Source: Prado023 sp963747335 (GTDB taxonomy: Bacteria > Actinomycetota > Actinomycetes > S36-B12 > CAIYMF01). From it: 64,000 nt of DNA. Numbering within the stretch: the stretch's first letter is position 1; every line of letters starts with the position of its first letter. Below the pieces are notes generated by a model. That model was not told where the DNA came from. It worked only from the letters and a program-made list of their open reading frames with translations, and ran no database searches. The stretch is from contig CAVVEV010000001.1 in assembly GCA_963747335.1 (NCBI GenBank), forward strand, positions 1 to 64,000, in the 5' to 3' direction. Below, piece by piece: positions 27,427 through 37,726 of this stretch. Made by a program: the position numbers and the translations under genes.

Positions 27427-28864
27427 CTACTCGCTCGGCCAGTCGGCGAGCGTGTCGAGGAACATCTGGCGCACCCGGGCGACGTTGTCGTTCAGGTTCT
27501 TCAGCGTCCAGTCGTCGGTCGGCACGGGCGGGAGGACCGCCACGTCGACGGTGCCGGGGTGGATGGCCATCGAGTGCGGGCCCATGATCTCCCCGCAGTT
27601 GCGCATCACGATCGGGACCACCGGGACACCGGCCTGCATGGCCATGTGGAACGGGCCCTTCTTGAACGGCAGCAGTCGTGGCGTCGGCGACCGGGTGCCC
27701 TCCGGGGCGATTGCGATCGACTTGCCGCGGCGCAGGGCCTCGACCGCCGGCTCGAGGCCCTGACGTGCCTTGGCGCTGTCGGTCCGATCGATGTAGGCGA
27801 CGTCTGCCAGGAACCCCACGGGCCCGAAGATCGGGTCCCGCTCGAGGGACTTCTTGGCCACGCCGGTGAAGTCCTTGCGCAGGATGGACCCGAGCACGAA
27901 GGCGTCCAGCTGGCTCTGGTGGTTGAACAGGAAGACAGCCGGGCGGGCAGACCAGGCGTTCTCCTCGCCGATCACGCGGAGCCGGACGCCCGCGGTAGCC
28001 ATCCCCAGGTCGCAGCCCACGCCCGCGGCCACATTCGCGCCCAGACTTGCGGCTCTGGTTCACCACGGCCAGCGCCGCGGCCGCCCCGACGCTGCCGGCG
28101 AACACGCCCATGGCGGCGATGCTGCGCACGACGTCGACGGGGCTGGTCGAGCGGGGTTCGACGAGCCGGGCGACAGGCCACCCGCGCTCACCGGCGATCT
28201 CCACCAGGCCCTCGTCGGGGTTCAGGGCGCAGGGCCGCCCGACGGTCTCCAGGAAGGGGACGTCCTCGCTGCCGTTGGAGTATCCGAACGACTCGTCGAG
28301 GTCGAGCTCGAACTCCTGGGCGAACTCCGCGACCGCATCGGACTTGCCCTCGCCCCAGCGGATCGGGCTGGCCAGGGCACCGGTGTAGCTGCCCTCGTCG
28401 TCGACCTCCATCTCGGTGCAGATGATGTGGTCGATGCCCAGGTCGTCGGCGGTGGCCTGGATCTGGGCGCGGGTGGCCGAGGACGCGATCACCACGGTGT
28501 GGTGCCGGCGCAGGTGCGCGTCGATGAGGGTCCGGGAGTCGGGGTAGATCATCTCGGCGATCTCCTTGGCGAAGACCGTGCGCGCCCAGCTCTCCGCCTC
28601 GTCCGCGTTGCGCCCGGCCTGGCCGCGGACTCCCACGTCCATGAGCTCGCTGACGTCGTGCCCGCGGCGCTCGACGTTCACGCTCTCGCGGATGGTGCGC
28701 ATCAGCTCCCTGGTCGAGATCTCGCGGCGCTTGAGCCGGTACGTGAAGAACGCAGCCGCGGAGTAGCCCGCGATCAGGGTGCCGTCGAAGTCGAAGAACG
28801 CGCCGATGTGCGGGCCCTCCGGCGCGTTGTCGATCTGCTCGACCAGCCACTCGATGTCAGCCAT
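27427..28864 (-). CDS. plsC: HAD-IB phosphatase / 1-acylglycerol-3-phosphate acyltransferase fusion (PlsC), frameshifted
   Basis: Bifunctional phospholipid enzyme like mycobacterial PlsC. The N-terminal HAD domain has FFDFDGTL (residue about 24), SSATR and GYSNGSEDVPF. A hydrophobic linker follows, then an acyltransferase domain with NHQSQLD and PEGTRS. One base shift near 28045 separates the halves: VNQSRKSG|..., continuing as GANVAAGVGCDLGMA. Its ATG overlaps the plsB stop by eight bases. It converts lysophosphatidate to phosphatidate after PlsB; the HAD substrate is uncertain. Confidence 0.85.
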
Positions 28865-30695
28865 TCGACCCTCCCTGGGGGCGCGGGGCGCGTTCGGTCA
28901 GAACCGGTTGCCCGGACGCCTGTGCGATGCGGCGCAGGGTGTCCAGGCGCCGGGTGGTCTGGTGCAGCTCGTCGGCGAGGGCCTGACGGCGCTGCCCGAG
29001 GCCAGGCTCGTCCGAGGTCATGAGGCCGAGCTTGTCCACCAGGCGCACGGCGTTGCGGAAGTAGTCGGCCGAGACCGACTCCGGGGTCGTCAGCTGACGC
29101 TGCAGCCAGCGCTGCTGGGCCACGCCCAGGGTGGCCTTCACCAGTTCCTTGTCGTCGGCGGGGGCGTCGCCGAGGAGGGCCAGCTCGTCGGCCAGCACGC
29201 TGTAGGCCTCGAGGAACGGCCCGATGACCCGGTGGGCCACGAGCATGTCGATGGTCGCCAGCTTCTCGCGGACCTGCGCTGGGGTGAACGTGTGCTCCTT
29301 CCAGCCGGGGATCAGGAAGGTGGTCTCGGCCGCGACCTGCTCGGCGAACTGCTTGGTGCCCGGGAAGAAGAACTCGTAGCGCAGCAGCGTCTTGAGCCGG
29401 CGGGCGTTCTGCCACGTGGCCTCGGTGATGTCCGGGGCATCACTCTCGGCTGCCTGCAGCCCCGCCAGCTCGGTGATGGCCCGGATGAGGAAGAAGTGGA
29501 TGATCGTGTTGCGGTAGAACGCGGCCTCATGCTGCTTGCCGGGGCTGATCGCATAGACCGGCTCAGTGCCCCCGCGGTAGACGGTGATGACGCCCTCGCT
29601 GACCAGCCGGTCCAGGACCTCGCCCATCCGCCCGAAGCCGCTGAGGTCGGGCCACTCGGTCATCGGGAGCTGGCGGCGCTGGATGTAGGTGACCAGCGGC
29701 TCGAGGATCTGCCGGCCCTCCTCCACGGTGATGGAGCGGTCGCCGTTGTCCAGCAGGGCGAACGTGATCAGTGCGCCGGGGGTGATCGGCGTCGCGGCGT
29801 TGATCCGGATCGCGTTCTCGAAGGCCACCTTCGCCACCGCCAGCCGCGGGCGCAGCGTGCCGTCCTCGTCGGCGGTCAGGGCCACGGCATCGCTCAGCGA
29901 CAGGGGCTCGCCGAACCGCAGGTAGGCCCGCCCCAGGCGCCGCGACTGCGCCGTGGCGAACTTGTACATCCATTTGATGCTCTCGGGCTTCTTGGCACCA
30001 CCCATCTCCTCGGCGGAGATCGCGCCGACCTCGTGCTGCTGGTCGTAGATGATCGAGGTGGGGATGATCAGGACGTCGCGCTCGGGGTGCTCGCCGAAGG
30101 CGTCCATGACGTAGCTGAGGATGCCCAGGCGTGGGGGGCGCAGCTTCCCGGTCCGCGTGCGCCCGCCCTCGATGTACCACTCGAGGTTCTTGCGCTCCTC
30201 GATGAGGTGGGCGAGGTAGGCGCGAAGCGTGGCCCGGTAGACGTGGTCGTCGCGGAACTCGCGGCGGATGAAGACGATGCCGTTGCGCTGGCCGATCTCG
30301 GAGAACGGCCAGATCGCGAGGTTCGCGCCACCGAGCACGTTGTTGGGGGCGAACCCGTGCTGGGACAGCGCCGAGCGCAGGACCATCGGGTCCAGGTAGG
30401 AGCGGTGGTTGGGCAGGAACACCAGGGATGCCGACCGGTTCAGCTCGCGCAGGCGCTCGACCTCTGCGGGGCGGTAGTCCACGCGGTAGGCCCGCGAGAG
30501 CCACCCGCAGAAGCCGTCCCACGCCGCCCCGCTCCACTTGCCGGGGCGCACGGCCATCTCCTTGAGGTCGGCCGCGGCCTCCTCCCGCAGGGCGGCCACG
30601 GGCTTGCCGGACTCGTCGGCGAGCTTCTGCAGGGTCGCACCGAACTCCGGGGAGTCCAGGACAGCGTTCACGACGGCTCCGATCGACAGGTGCAC
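28857..30695 (-). CDS. plsB: glycerol-3-phosphate 1-O-acyltransferase
   Basis: First acylation of glycerol-3-phosphate, at the membrane. 612 residues. Acyltransferase motifs: FLPNHRSYLDPM (HX4D), GIVFIRREFRD, YIEGGRTRTGKL and IIPTSIIYD, then a long helical C-terminal region typical of mycobacterial PlsB2. The GTG at 30695 is chosen at the family start; TAGCCT stands ten bases before it. The frame stays open over 2.5 kb upstream, but that part is antisense to two transporter genes and is not coding. Confidence 0.91.
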   Translation of the reverse strand: MHLSIGAVVNAVLDSPEFGATLQKLADESGKPVAALREEAAADLKEMAVRPGKWSGAAWDGFCGWLSRAYRVDYRPAEVERLRELNRSASLVFLPNHRSYLDPMVLRSALSQHGFAPNNVLGGANLAIWPFSEIGQRNGIVFIRREFRDDHVYRATLRAYLAHLIEERKNLEWYIEGGRTRTGKLRPPRLGILSYVMDAFGEHPERDVLIIPTSIIYDQQHEVGAISAEEMGGAKKPESIKWMYKFATAQSRRLGRAYLRFGEPLSLSDAVALTADEDGTLRPRLAVAKVAFENAIRINAATPITPGALITFALLDNGDRSITVEEGRQILEPLVTYIQRRQLPMTEWPDLSGFGRMGEVLDRLVSEGVITVYRGGTEPVYAISPGKQHEAAFYRNTIIHFFLIRAITELAGLQAAESDAPDITEATWQNARRLKTLLRYEFFFPGTKQFAEQVAAETTFLIPGWKEHTFTPAQVREKLATIDMLVAHRVIGPFLEAYSVLADELALLGDAPADDKELVKATLGVAQQRWLQRQLTTPESVSADYFRNAVRLVDKLGLMTSDEPGLGQRRQALADELHQTTRRLDTLRRIAQASGQPVLTERAPRPQGGSNG

Positions 30696-30815
30696 GGATT
30701 TCCCGAGGCTAGTGGTGCGGCGGGCCGGGTCGCAGGTCGAATCGGTCCTGCCGGGCAGCGCGGCCGACGTTCCGGGCGCTTCCCGGAACCGACCGATCGT
30801 GCGTAGGGTGCTGAG

Positions 30816-32135
30816 GTGGATGGCGACCGTAACGAGGTGAGCACCCAGGGATTCGGGGGCGAGTCGGAAGGGTCGACCGTGGTCGATCCCCGCTGGGTCC
30901 GCAACACGGTCCAGTTCCTGGCCGGGCAGACCGTCTCGCTGTTCGGCTCGTCCCTGGTGCAGTACGCCATCCTGTGGCACCTCACGCTCGAGACGAAGTC
31001 GGGCCTGGTGCTCACCGCCGCGATGGTGTTCGGCTTCCTGCCGCAGGCCGTCGTGTCGGTGTTCGGGGGCGTGTGGGCCGACCGTCACGACCGCAAGCGG
31101 CTGATCATCGCGGCCGACAGCCTCATCGCCGCCTCGACCCTGGCCCTCGCGCTGGCGTTCCTCGCCGGCCGTGGCGAGCTCTGGATGATCCTGCTGGCGA
31201 TGGCCGTCCGCTCGGCCCTCGGCGGGATCCAGGGTCCGGCGGTCGGGGCGTTCCTGCCGCAGGTGGTGCCGACCGAGCACCTCATGCGGGTCAACGGGAT
31301 CAACGCCAGCATCGGCTCGGCGATGATGCTGCTCAGCCCCGCCCTGGCCGCTGCCCTGTACGCCGCCTTCGGGCTGACCGCCGTGCTGTTCGTGGACGTG
31401 GGAACGGCGGTCATCGGAATCCTGCTGCTCGCCCTGTTGCGGGTCGCCCCGTTCGTCCGTGACATCGCCGAAGTCGGGTACACCGAGGACCTGCGGGCCG
31501 GGCTGCGCTACGCCCGGGGGCATCCGGCTGTCCGCTGGGTCCTGATCTCGTTCGCCGTCGTCTTCGTGCTCGTCGTCCCGCCCTCGTACCTGACCCCGCT
31601 GATGATCGTCCGCACGTTCGGAGAGGAGGTCTGGATGCTCACGGCGAACGAGGTCGTGTTCAGCATCGGGATGATCCTCGGTGGCGCCCTGCTGGCGGCG
31701 TGGGGCTCGGGGCGTGACCGGATGGAGCTGCTCACCGGGGCGACCATCGCGATGGGCGTCCTGACGGTGGCCCTCGGGCTGTCCAGCGTCCTGTGGGTGT
31801 TCCTCGGCCTCATGTTCCTCGTCGGGGTGGTGGTCCCCGCGTTCTCGACCACGTCGGCCACGCTGCTGCAGCAGACGGTGGAACCCGAGATGCAGGGCCG
31901 CATGTTCGGCCTGCTCGGGATCGTCATGGCCGTCGCGATGCCGATCGGCATGGCGGTGTTCGGCCCCCTGGCCGATGTCGTGAGCGTCGAGGTCGTGCTG
32001 ATCGCAGGAGGTGCGCTGACTGTCGTGGCCGGGCTGATCATCCGGGCCGCCGCACCCGCCCTCGGCAGCGCGGATGCTGACGATCGCGGAGCCGGCGACC
32101 AGGCCGGTGCCGAACGGGCCGAACGTCCCTCGTGA
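30816..32135 (+). CDS. MFS transporter
   Basis: 439-residue major facilitator with about twelve helices, of the macrolide-efflux/enterobactin-exporter (MFS_3) type. Seen: FLAGQTVSLFGSSLVQYAILW and the A-motif-like GGVWADRHDRKRLI between helices 2 and 3. Substrate unknown. The GTG start lies six bases after TAGGGT (30804-30809). Divergent from plsB. A hairpin overlaps its stop codon. Confidence 0.88.
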   Translation: MDGDRNEVSTQGFGGESEGSTVVDPRWVRNTVQFLAGQTVSLFGSSLVQYAILWHLTLETKSGLVLTAAMVFGFLPQAVVSVFGGVWADRHDRKRLIIAADSLIAASTLALALAFLAGRGELWMILLAMAVRSALGGIQGPAVGAFLPQVVPTEHLMRVNGINASIGSAMMLLSPALAAALYAAFGLTAVLFVDVGTAVIGILLLALLRVAPFVRDIAEVGYTEDLRAGLRYARGHPAVRWVLISFAVVFVLVVPPSYLTPLMIVRTFGEEVWMLTANEVVFSIGMILGGALLAAWGSGRDRMELLTGATIAMGVLTVALGLSSVLWVFLGLMFLVGVVVPAFSTTSATLLQQTVEPEMQGRMFGLLGIVMAVAMPIGMAVFGPLADVVSVEVVLIAGGALTVVAGLIIRAAAPALGSADADDRGAGDQAGAERAERPS

Positions 32136-32148
32136 TCGGGTGATCACG
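32131..32148 (+). terminator. hairpin at the MFS stop codon
   Basis: CGTGATC-GGGT-GATCACG, a perfect seven-base stem overlapping the TGA (32133-32135), just before the -10 (TACCGT, 32153-32158) of the next gene. It could be a terminator or an operator; no T-run. Confidence 0.4.
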
Positions 32149-32165
32149 GGCATACCGTGCTGGGT

Positions 32166-33179
32166 ATGGCCATCGATTCCGCACCCGCACAGGTCACCGA
32201 GCATCAGCCGACGGACGCCGTCATCGACGTGCGCGGCCTGGTCAAGAGCTTCGGCACGACGCTGGTGCTCGACCAGCTCTGCCTCGAGGTGGTCCCCGGC
32301 GAGGTCCACGGCCTGCTGGGGCCCAACGGCGCGGGCAAGACCACGACGCTGCGGATCCTGCTGGGCCTGCTCCGCGCCGACGCCGGGACCGTGCGGCTGC
32401 TCGGAGGTGACCCGTGGCAGGATGCCGCGGCCCTGCACCGTCGGCTCGCCTACGTCCCGGGGGACGTGACGCTCTGGCCGAACCTGACCGGCGGTGAGGT
32501 CATCGACATGCTCGGCCGGATGCGTGGCGGCCTGGACCGAGACCGGCGCGATGACCTGATCGCGCGCTTCGACCTCGACCCGACCAAGAAGGGCCGCACC
32601 TACTCCAAGGGCAACCGGCAGAAGGTCGCGCTGGTGGCGGCACTGGCCAGCGACGTCGAGCTGCTGCTGCTCGACGAGCCCACCGCTGGCCTGGACCCCC
32701 TCATGGACGCCGCCTTCCGTGAGCACATCGAGGCGTTCCGGGCCGACGGCCGGACGGTGCTGCTCAGCAGCCACATCCTGTCCGAGGTGGAGGCCCTGTG
32801 CGACCGCGTGAGCATCATCCGGCAGGGCGTCGTGGTGGAGTCCGGGACGATGGCACAGTTGCGGCACCTGACCCGGACCTCGGTGGTCGCCGACGTGGAC
32901 ATGGTCCCGGCCGGCATCGAGCACCTGCCCGGGGTCCACGACGTGGTCATCACGGGTCGACGGGTCACCGCCAGTGTCGAGAGCCAGGGGTTGTCCCCAC
33001 TCATGGCCAGCCTGGGGTCCGGGGGCCTGACCAGCCTGACGACCGCCCCGCCGACCCTCGAGGAGCTCTTCCTGCGGCACTACCGCGACGTCATCCCTGA
33101 GTCGGCCACAGATCCCGGGGATGGCTCCAGCGCGGCGCCCCGCCACCAGCGCGGGCCCCGGGGAAGGGGGTCGGGATGA
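32166..33179 (+). CDS. ABC transporter ATP-binding protein
   Basis: ATPase of a polyketide-antibiotic-type exporter. Walker A GPNGAGKTTT, signature variant YSKGNRQKV and Walker B LLLLDEPTAGLD. About 337 residues with a C-terminal extension. TACCGT sits seven bases before the ATG. Its stop overlaps the permease ATG (ATGA), so the two are coupled. Confidence 0.89.
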   Translation: MAIDSAPAQVTEHQPTDAVIDVRGLVKSFGTTLVLDQLCLEVVPGEVHGLLGPNGAGKTTTLRILLGLLRADAGTVRLLGGDPWQDAAALHRRLAYVPGDVTLWPNLTGGEVIDMLGRMRGGLDRDRRDDLIARFDLDPTKKGRTYSKGNRQKVALVAALASDVELLLLDEPTAGLDPLMDAAFREHIEAFRADGRTVLLSSHILSEVEALCDRVSIIRQGVVVESGTMAQLRHLTRTSVVADVDMVPAGIEHLPGVHDVVITGRRVTASVESQGLSPLMASLGSGGLTSLTTAPPTLEELFLRHYRDVIPESATDPGDGSSAAPRHQRGPRGRGSG

Positions 33180-34831
33180 CCACCGGCTCGGCCCCGACCA
33201 CCAGCCGGCCCGTTGTCGCGTCCGGGCCGGGCGGCGGTGGTGGCCCGCTGCAGGGCACCGGCCAGATGCTGCGCCTGGCACTGCGGCGTGACCGGACCCT
33301 CGTGCCCGCCTGGGTCCTCGGGATCGCCGGCATGGCCACGTTCTCCGCGCAGGCCACTGTCGGGCTGTACCCCGAGCTGCCCCAGCGCGTGCAGGCCGCG
33401 GAGGCCATCAACGGGTCGGCGGCGCTGATCGCCCTGTACGGACGGATCTACGACCCCACGTCGCTCGGTGAGCTGTCCCTGTTCAAGATGACCGCCTTCG
33501 GCGCCGCGATGGTCGGCGTGCTGATGATCATGCTCGTCGTGCGGCACACCCGGGCCGAGGAGGAGGCGGGGCGCCTGGAGCTGGTCGGAGCGACCGTGAT
33601 GGGTCGCGCCGCACCACTGGCCGCGGCCATGCTCCTGGCCGCGATCGCGTCCCTGGGAATCGCTGTCCTGACCGCCGCCGGCCTGGCGATGGCAGGACTG
33701 CCAGCCGCCGGGAGTGTCGCGTTCGGCGCCGCATGGGGCGCGACCGGCCTGCTGTTCGCCGCGGTGGGTGGGATCACCGCGCAGCTGTCGGTCAGTGCGC
33801 GCGCAGCCACCGGGCTGGGACTGAGCGCCCTTGCCGCGACGTACGTCGCACGGGCCATCGGCGACCTGGCCGAGGGCGGGCCGGGGTGGCTGTCGTGGCT
33901 GTCCCCGATCGGGTGGAGCCAGCAGGTGCGAGCGTTCTCAGGGACCCGCTGGGGGATCCTGGTCCTGCCGCTGGTGACCACCGCGGTCCTGGCGATCCTC
34001 GCCTTCGCGCTCCGACGCCGCCGGGACCTCGGTGCCGGGCTGCTGGCCGACCGCCCCGGCCCCGCCGAGGGCAGCATCTCCTCGACGTGGGGACTGTCCG
34101 TCAGGCTGCAGCGGCCCTCGTTCCTGGCGTGGACCGCGGCGTCGGTCCTCATGGGGCTGGTCCTGGGCAGCGTCGCGGACAGCGTCAGCGGATTCATCGA
34201 CACCCCGGCGATGGCGGAGTACCTCGAGGCACTGGGCGGCCGCCAGGGGCTGGTCGACGCGTTCCTGGCCGCGGAGCTCGGGATCATCGGAGCCCTGATG
34301 GCCGCCTACGGGATCGTGGCCGCGCACTGGCTGACCTCCGAGGAGGAGGGCGGGCGCACCGAGAACGTGCTGGCCACGGCGACCACGAGGCGCCAGTGGG
34401 CGACGAGCCATGCGGTCCTCGCCCTCGTGGGCGTTGCAGTCCTCACATTGCTCGTGGGTACGGCCATCGGACTGGGCCATGCGCTGTCCGTGGGCGAGCC
34501 CGAGCAGGTGTGGCGGCTGGCGATCGCGGCCACCGCGCGGATCCCGGCCGCCTGGGTGATGGTCGGGCTGGCGGTGGTGATCTGGGGGTTCTGGCCCCGG
34601 CTCAGCGGGGTGGCGTGGGTGCTGTTCGTCGCGTTCCTCGTGATGGGCGAGTTCGGCGTCCTCTGGGGCCTGCCGGACTGGCTGCGCACCCTGAGCCCGT
34701 TCGCCCACTCACCGATAGTGCCCGGCCCCGACCCGTCGTTCCTGGGCATCCCGGTGATGCTGGGGATCGCTGCCGGGCTCATGGCACTCGGGATCGCCCG
34801 GTTCGCCCGGCGGGATGTCGTGAACTCGTAG
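33176..34831 (+). CDS. ABC exporter permease (TnrB/tetronasin-type)
   Basis: 551-residue membrane protein with two homologous six-helix halves (second half from about residue 305). The halves share the TRAEEEAGRLELVGATVMGR and TSEEEGGRTENVLATATTRR loops, the hallmark of the tetronasin/polyketide antibiotic exporter group. Substrate unknown. Works with the ATPase at 32166-33179. Confidence 0.87.
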   Translation: MTTGSAPTTSRPVVASGPGGGGGPLQGTGQMLRLALRRDRTLVPAWVLGIAGMATFSAQATVGLYPELPQRVQAAEAINGSAALIALYGRIYDPTSLGELSLFKMTAFGAAMVGVLMIMLVVRHTRAEEEAGRLELVGATVMGRAAPLAAAMLLAAIASLGIAVLTAAGLAMAGLPAAGSVAFGAAWGATGLLFAAVGGITAQLSVSARAATGLGLSALAATYVARAIGDLAEGGPGWLSWLSPIGWSQQVRAFSGTRWGILVLPLVTTAVLAILAFALRRRRDLGAGLLADRPGPAEGSISSTWGLSVRLQRPSFLAWTAASVLMGLVLGSVADSVSGFIDTPAMAEYLEALGGRQGLVDAFLAAELGIIGALMAAYGIVAAHWLTSEEEGGRTENVLATATTRRQWATSHAVLALVGVAVLTLLVGTAIGLGHALSVGEPEQVWRLAIAATARIPAAWVMVGLAVVIWGFWPRLSGVAWVLFVAFLVMGEFGVLWGLPDWLRTLSPFAHSPIVPGPDPSFLGIPVMLGIAAGLMALGIARFARRDVVNS

Positions 34832-34882
34832 GGGCTCGAGTCCGCCGGTGGCACAGCCGTCGGCGTCATCCGGGTGTCGGAT

Positions 34883-34911
34883 TTGGCATGTTCTGGGTCG
34901 TGGTTTAGGTT
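34883..34911 (+). promoter_or_regulatory. promoter of the ferric iron ABC operon
   Basis: -35 TTGGCA (34883-34888), 17-base spacer, -10 TAGGTT (34906-34911). The -10 is inside the iron box, so repressor binding and RNA polymerase binding exclude each other. Confidence 0.65.
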
Positions 34912-34923
34912 AGGCACACCTAA
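34905..34923 (+). promoter_or_regulatory. DtxR/IdeR iron box
   Basis: The 19-base sequence TTAGGTTAGGCACACCTAA matches the IdeR/DtxR consensus TTAGGTTAGGCTAACCTAA at 17 of 19 positions. It overlaps the -10 of the operon and predicts repression when Fe2+ is plentiful. Confidence 0.88.
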
Positions 34924-34945
34924 CAACCCAGTCCACAGGAGAGTC

Positions 34946-36052
34946 GTGAGCATCAACGCCGCGGGAGCCGCCGGCCCGGTTGCCGGCCTGATGGCAGCCA
35001 CCCGAACCCCGGCACGTCGCCATCGCTGGGCGACGACCGCCCTGGCAGCTGCTGCCCTGACCCTGCTTGCCGCCTGCAGCACGGATTCGTCCAGCGCCTC
35101 CTCAGCCGGCGCCGGGCAGGAGGCCCTCACCGTGTACAACGGGCGCAGCGAGGAACTCGTCGGGCCGCTGCTCGAGCAGTTCACAGCCGACACCGGCATC
35201 CCGGTCGAGGTGCGCAGCGCCGGCTCGGGGGAACTGTCCGCACAGCTGCTCACCGAGGGCGACGCGAGTCCGGCCGACGTGTTCCTCTCCCAGGACGCGG
35301 GAGCGCTGGGCGCACTGACCAAGGAGGGCCTGTTCGCCGCCCTGCCGGAGGCGACCCTGGCTCGCGTCCCTGCTGCCTACCGCGCCTCCGACGGCACCTG
35401 GTCGGGGCTGTCCGGGCGCGTGCGCGTCGTGGTCTACAACCCGGAGCTGGTCGACAAGGCTCCGGACACGATCGACGAGGTCGTGGCGGGGGGCTTCGCC
35501 GGGGGGAGGATCGGCTACGCCCCAACCAATGCCAGCTGGCAGTCGTTCGTGACCGGCCTGCGCGTCCTGCGCGGCGAGGACGGGGCGAGGCAGTGGCTCG
35601 AGGCGTTCGCCGCCCAGGAGCCGGTCGCCTACGAGGGCAACTCCCAGGTGCGCGACGCCGTGGACGCCGGCGAGGTGCAGGTCGGCCTGATCAACCACTA
35701 CTACCTCGACGAGCTCATCGCCGAGCAGGGTGCGGAGAACGTCACCGCCCGAAACCAGTTCATGGCCCCCGGCGATCCAGGTGGGTTGGTCAACGTGGCC
35801 GGTGCCGGGATCCTGGCGTCCAGCGACCAGCAGGAGCAGGCGCTGGCGCTCATGGACTACCTCACGGGGGAGAAGGCCCAGGAGTTCTTCGCCCAGCAGA
35901 CCTCGGAGTACCCGTTGGTCGAGGGGGTGTCGGCCCCCGAGGGCCTGCCGACGCTGGAGTCCCTCGACCCGCCGGCGATCGATCTCTCCGACCTGGACTC
36001 GATCGCCCAGACGCAGGCGCTGCTGGCCGAGGTCGGGCTGCTGACCCAGTAG
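34946..36052 (+). CDS. fbpA: ferric iron ABC transporter substrate-binding lipoprotein
   Basis: 368-residue FbpA/FutA-type solute-binding protein. A lipoprotein signal ends in LLAAC (residue about 46). The mature domain starts LTVYNGRSEELVGPLLEQF, with YNPELVD and INHYYLDE, the tyrosine pair used for Fe3+ in this family. The GTG at 34946 has AGGAGAG just upstream. First gene of a three-gene iron import operon under an iron box. Symbol assigned by family. Confidence 0.9.
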   Translation: MSINAAGAAGPVAGLMAATRTPARRHRWATTALAAAALTLLAACSTDSSSASSAGAGQEALTVYNGRSEELVGPLLEQFTADTGIPVEVRSAGSGELSAQLLTEGDASPADVFLSQDAGALGALTKEGLFAALPEATLARVPAAYRASDGTWSGLSGRVRVVVYNPELVDKAPDTIDEVVAGGFAGGRIGYAPTNASWQSFVTGLRVLRGEDGARQWLEAFAAQEPVAYEGNSQVRDAVDAGEVQVGLINHYYLDELIAEQGAENVTARNQFMAPGDPGGLVNVAGAGILASSDQQEQALALMDYLTGEKAQEFFAQQTSEYPLVEGVSAPEGLPTLESLDPPAIDLSDLDSIAQTQALLAEVGLLTQ

Positions 36053-36097
36053 GTGCGTGAGCCTGGTCGGCCAGGCCGGCGATGGAAGGAGGGTGCG

Positions 36098-37726
36098 GTG
36101 ACCACCGCCCACACGGTGAACGACCCGGTGTCGGGCCCCACGGATCTCGTGGGTCCCGGCACCGGGCTGTCGGTGCGCCCCGTGGCGACGCGGTCCCACG
36201 GGCGCGCGAGCGGCCATCGGGCGCCGTGGTGGCTGGTGCTGCCCTCGATCCTGGCGGCGGTCGTGGCGGTCCTGCCGATCTGGTACCTCCTCGCCCGGAC
36301 CGGCTCCGTGGCCCGGCTCGTCGAGGTCCTGGCGACGCCGGCGACCGTCGCGCTGACCCTGCGCAGCGTCGCGCTCGCAGCGACCGTGACCCTCCTGGCC
36401 GTCCTGATCGGGGTGGCGGCGGCCTGGTTGGTCGCACGGACCGACCTGCCCGGCGCCCGGGTCTGGCAGGTCGCGATGGTGCTCCCGCTGGCGATCCCGA
36501 GCTACATCAGCGCGTTCGTGTGGCTCGACGTCGCGCCGGTGCTGGCAGGCTTCCCCGGCGCGGTCCTGGTCCTGACGATGACAACCTTCCCGTACGTGTT
36601 CCTGCCGGCGGTCGCCGCCCTGCGGCGCATCGACCCGGCCCAGGAGGAGGTCGCCACCTGCCTGGGCATGGGGCGCTGGGAGGTCGCCCGCCGGGTCACG
36701 ATCCCGCAGATCCGCACGAGCGTGGCAGCGGGGGCCCTGCTGGTGGCGCTCTACGTCCTGTCCGACTTCGGGGCGGTGGCGCTGATGCGCTACGAGGTCT
36801 TCACCTGGGTCATCTACGGGGCCTACCGCTCGGGCTTCGACCCGACCCGGGCCGCAGCCCTGTCGATCCTGCTGGTGCTGCTGGCCACGGCGCTCGTCGC
36901 TGCCGAGACCCGCGTGCGCGGGCGCGTGCGCACCCGCACCGGGTCCGGGGTCGCCCGGACTGGCCGGGTCGTGCACCTGGGGCGGGCGGGCGTGCCGGCG
37001 ACGGTGTGTCTGGTCGCGGTGTTCGGGCTCGGGGTCGGCGTCCCGCTCGTGGTCATCAGCTCGTGGCTGGTCGGCGGGCTCGGGGCCGAGGCCGACCTCG
37101 CCCAGTTCGGTGCCGCCCTCATGTCCACGGTCGAGCTGTCGACGCTGGCCGCTGTGGCGTGCCTGGCCCTGGCGATCCCGGTCGGCATCCTGGCCGCCCG
37201 CTTCCCGGGGCGGCTGAGCGCCCTGCTCGAGCGGACCACCTACGTCGGCCACGCGCTGCCCGGGATCGTGGTGGCGATCGCAATGGTCTACGTCGGCGTG
37301 CGCCTGCTGCGCCCCGTCTACCAGCAGACCCCCCTGTTGGTGCTCGCCTACGTGGTGCTGTTCCTGCCGCTGGCCGTCGCGGCGGTGCGGGCCTCGGTGG
37401 AGCACAGCCCGGTCCGATCTGAGGAGGTTGCCCGCAGCCTCGGCCTCGACCGGTGGGCCACCCTGCGCCGGGTGACCCTGCCGCTCGCTGCGCCGGGGCT
37501 CGCGGCCGGCGCGGCGATGGTGTTCCTCACCACCATGAAGGAGCTGCCTGCGACCCTCCTGCTGCACCCCACGGGGACCGAGACGCTGGCCACGATGCTC
37601 TGGCGCTTCATGCTGGTCTCGGACTACTCGTCGGCCGCGCCCTATGCTGCCCTGATCGTGCTCGGTGCTGCGCTGCCTGCCGTTGTGCTGGCCAGGATCG
37701 GACGGGGGGCGACCTCGGATGGGTGA
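36098..37726 (+). CDS. fbpB: ferric iron ABC transporter permease (fused double permease)
   Basis: 542 residues, about twelve helices in two BPD_transp_1 halves, each with an EAA loop: EEVATCLGMGRWEVARRV and EEVARSLGLDRWATLRRV. This is the FbpB architecture for Fe3+ import. The GTG at 36098 has GGAGGG in front; an earlier in-frame GTG at 36053 overlaps the fbpA stop region and lacks one. It overlaps fbpC by eight bases. Confidence 0.91.
   Translation: MTTAHTVNDPVSGPTDLVGPGTGLSVRPVATRSHGRASGHRAPWWLVLPSILAAVVAVLPIWYLLARTGSVARLVEVLATPATVALTLRSVALAATVTLLAVLIGVAAAWLVARTDLPGARVWQVAMVLPLAIPSYISAFVWLDVAPVLAGFPGAVLVLTMTTFPYVFLPAVAALRRIDPAQEEVATCLGMGRWEVARRVTIPQIRTSVAAGALLVALYVLSDFGAVALMRYEVFTWVIYGAYRSGFDPTRAAALSILLVLLATALVAAETRVRGRVRTRTGSGVARTGRVVHLGRAGVPATVCLVAVFGLGVGVPLVVISSWLVGGLGAEADLAQFGAALMSTVELSTLAAVACLALAIPVGILAARFPGRLSALLERTTYVGHALPGIVVAIAMVYVGVRLLRPVYQQTPLLVLAYVVLFLPLAVAAVRASVEHSPVRSEEVARSLGLDRWATLRRVTLPLAAPGLAAGAAMVFLTTMKELPATLLLHPTGTETLATMLWRFMLVSDYSSAAPYAALIVLGAALPAVVLARIGRGATSDG

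Noticed and set aside
30696..33281. A 2.6-kb open extension upstream of plsB on the minus strand
   Set aside because: It is antisense to the MFS and ABC ATPase genes, low in hydrophobic and family signal, rich in Arg/His/Gln as G+C-rich shadow frames are; plsB starts at 30695.
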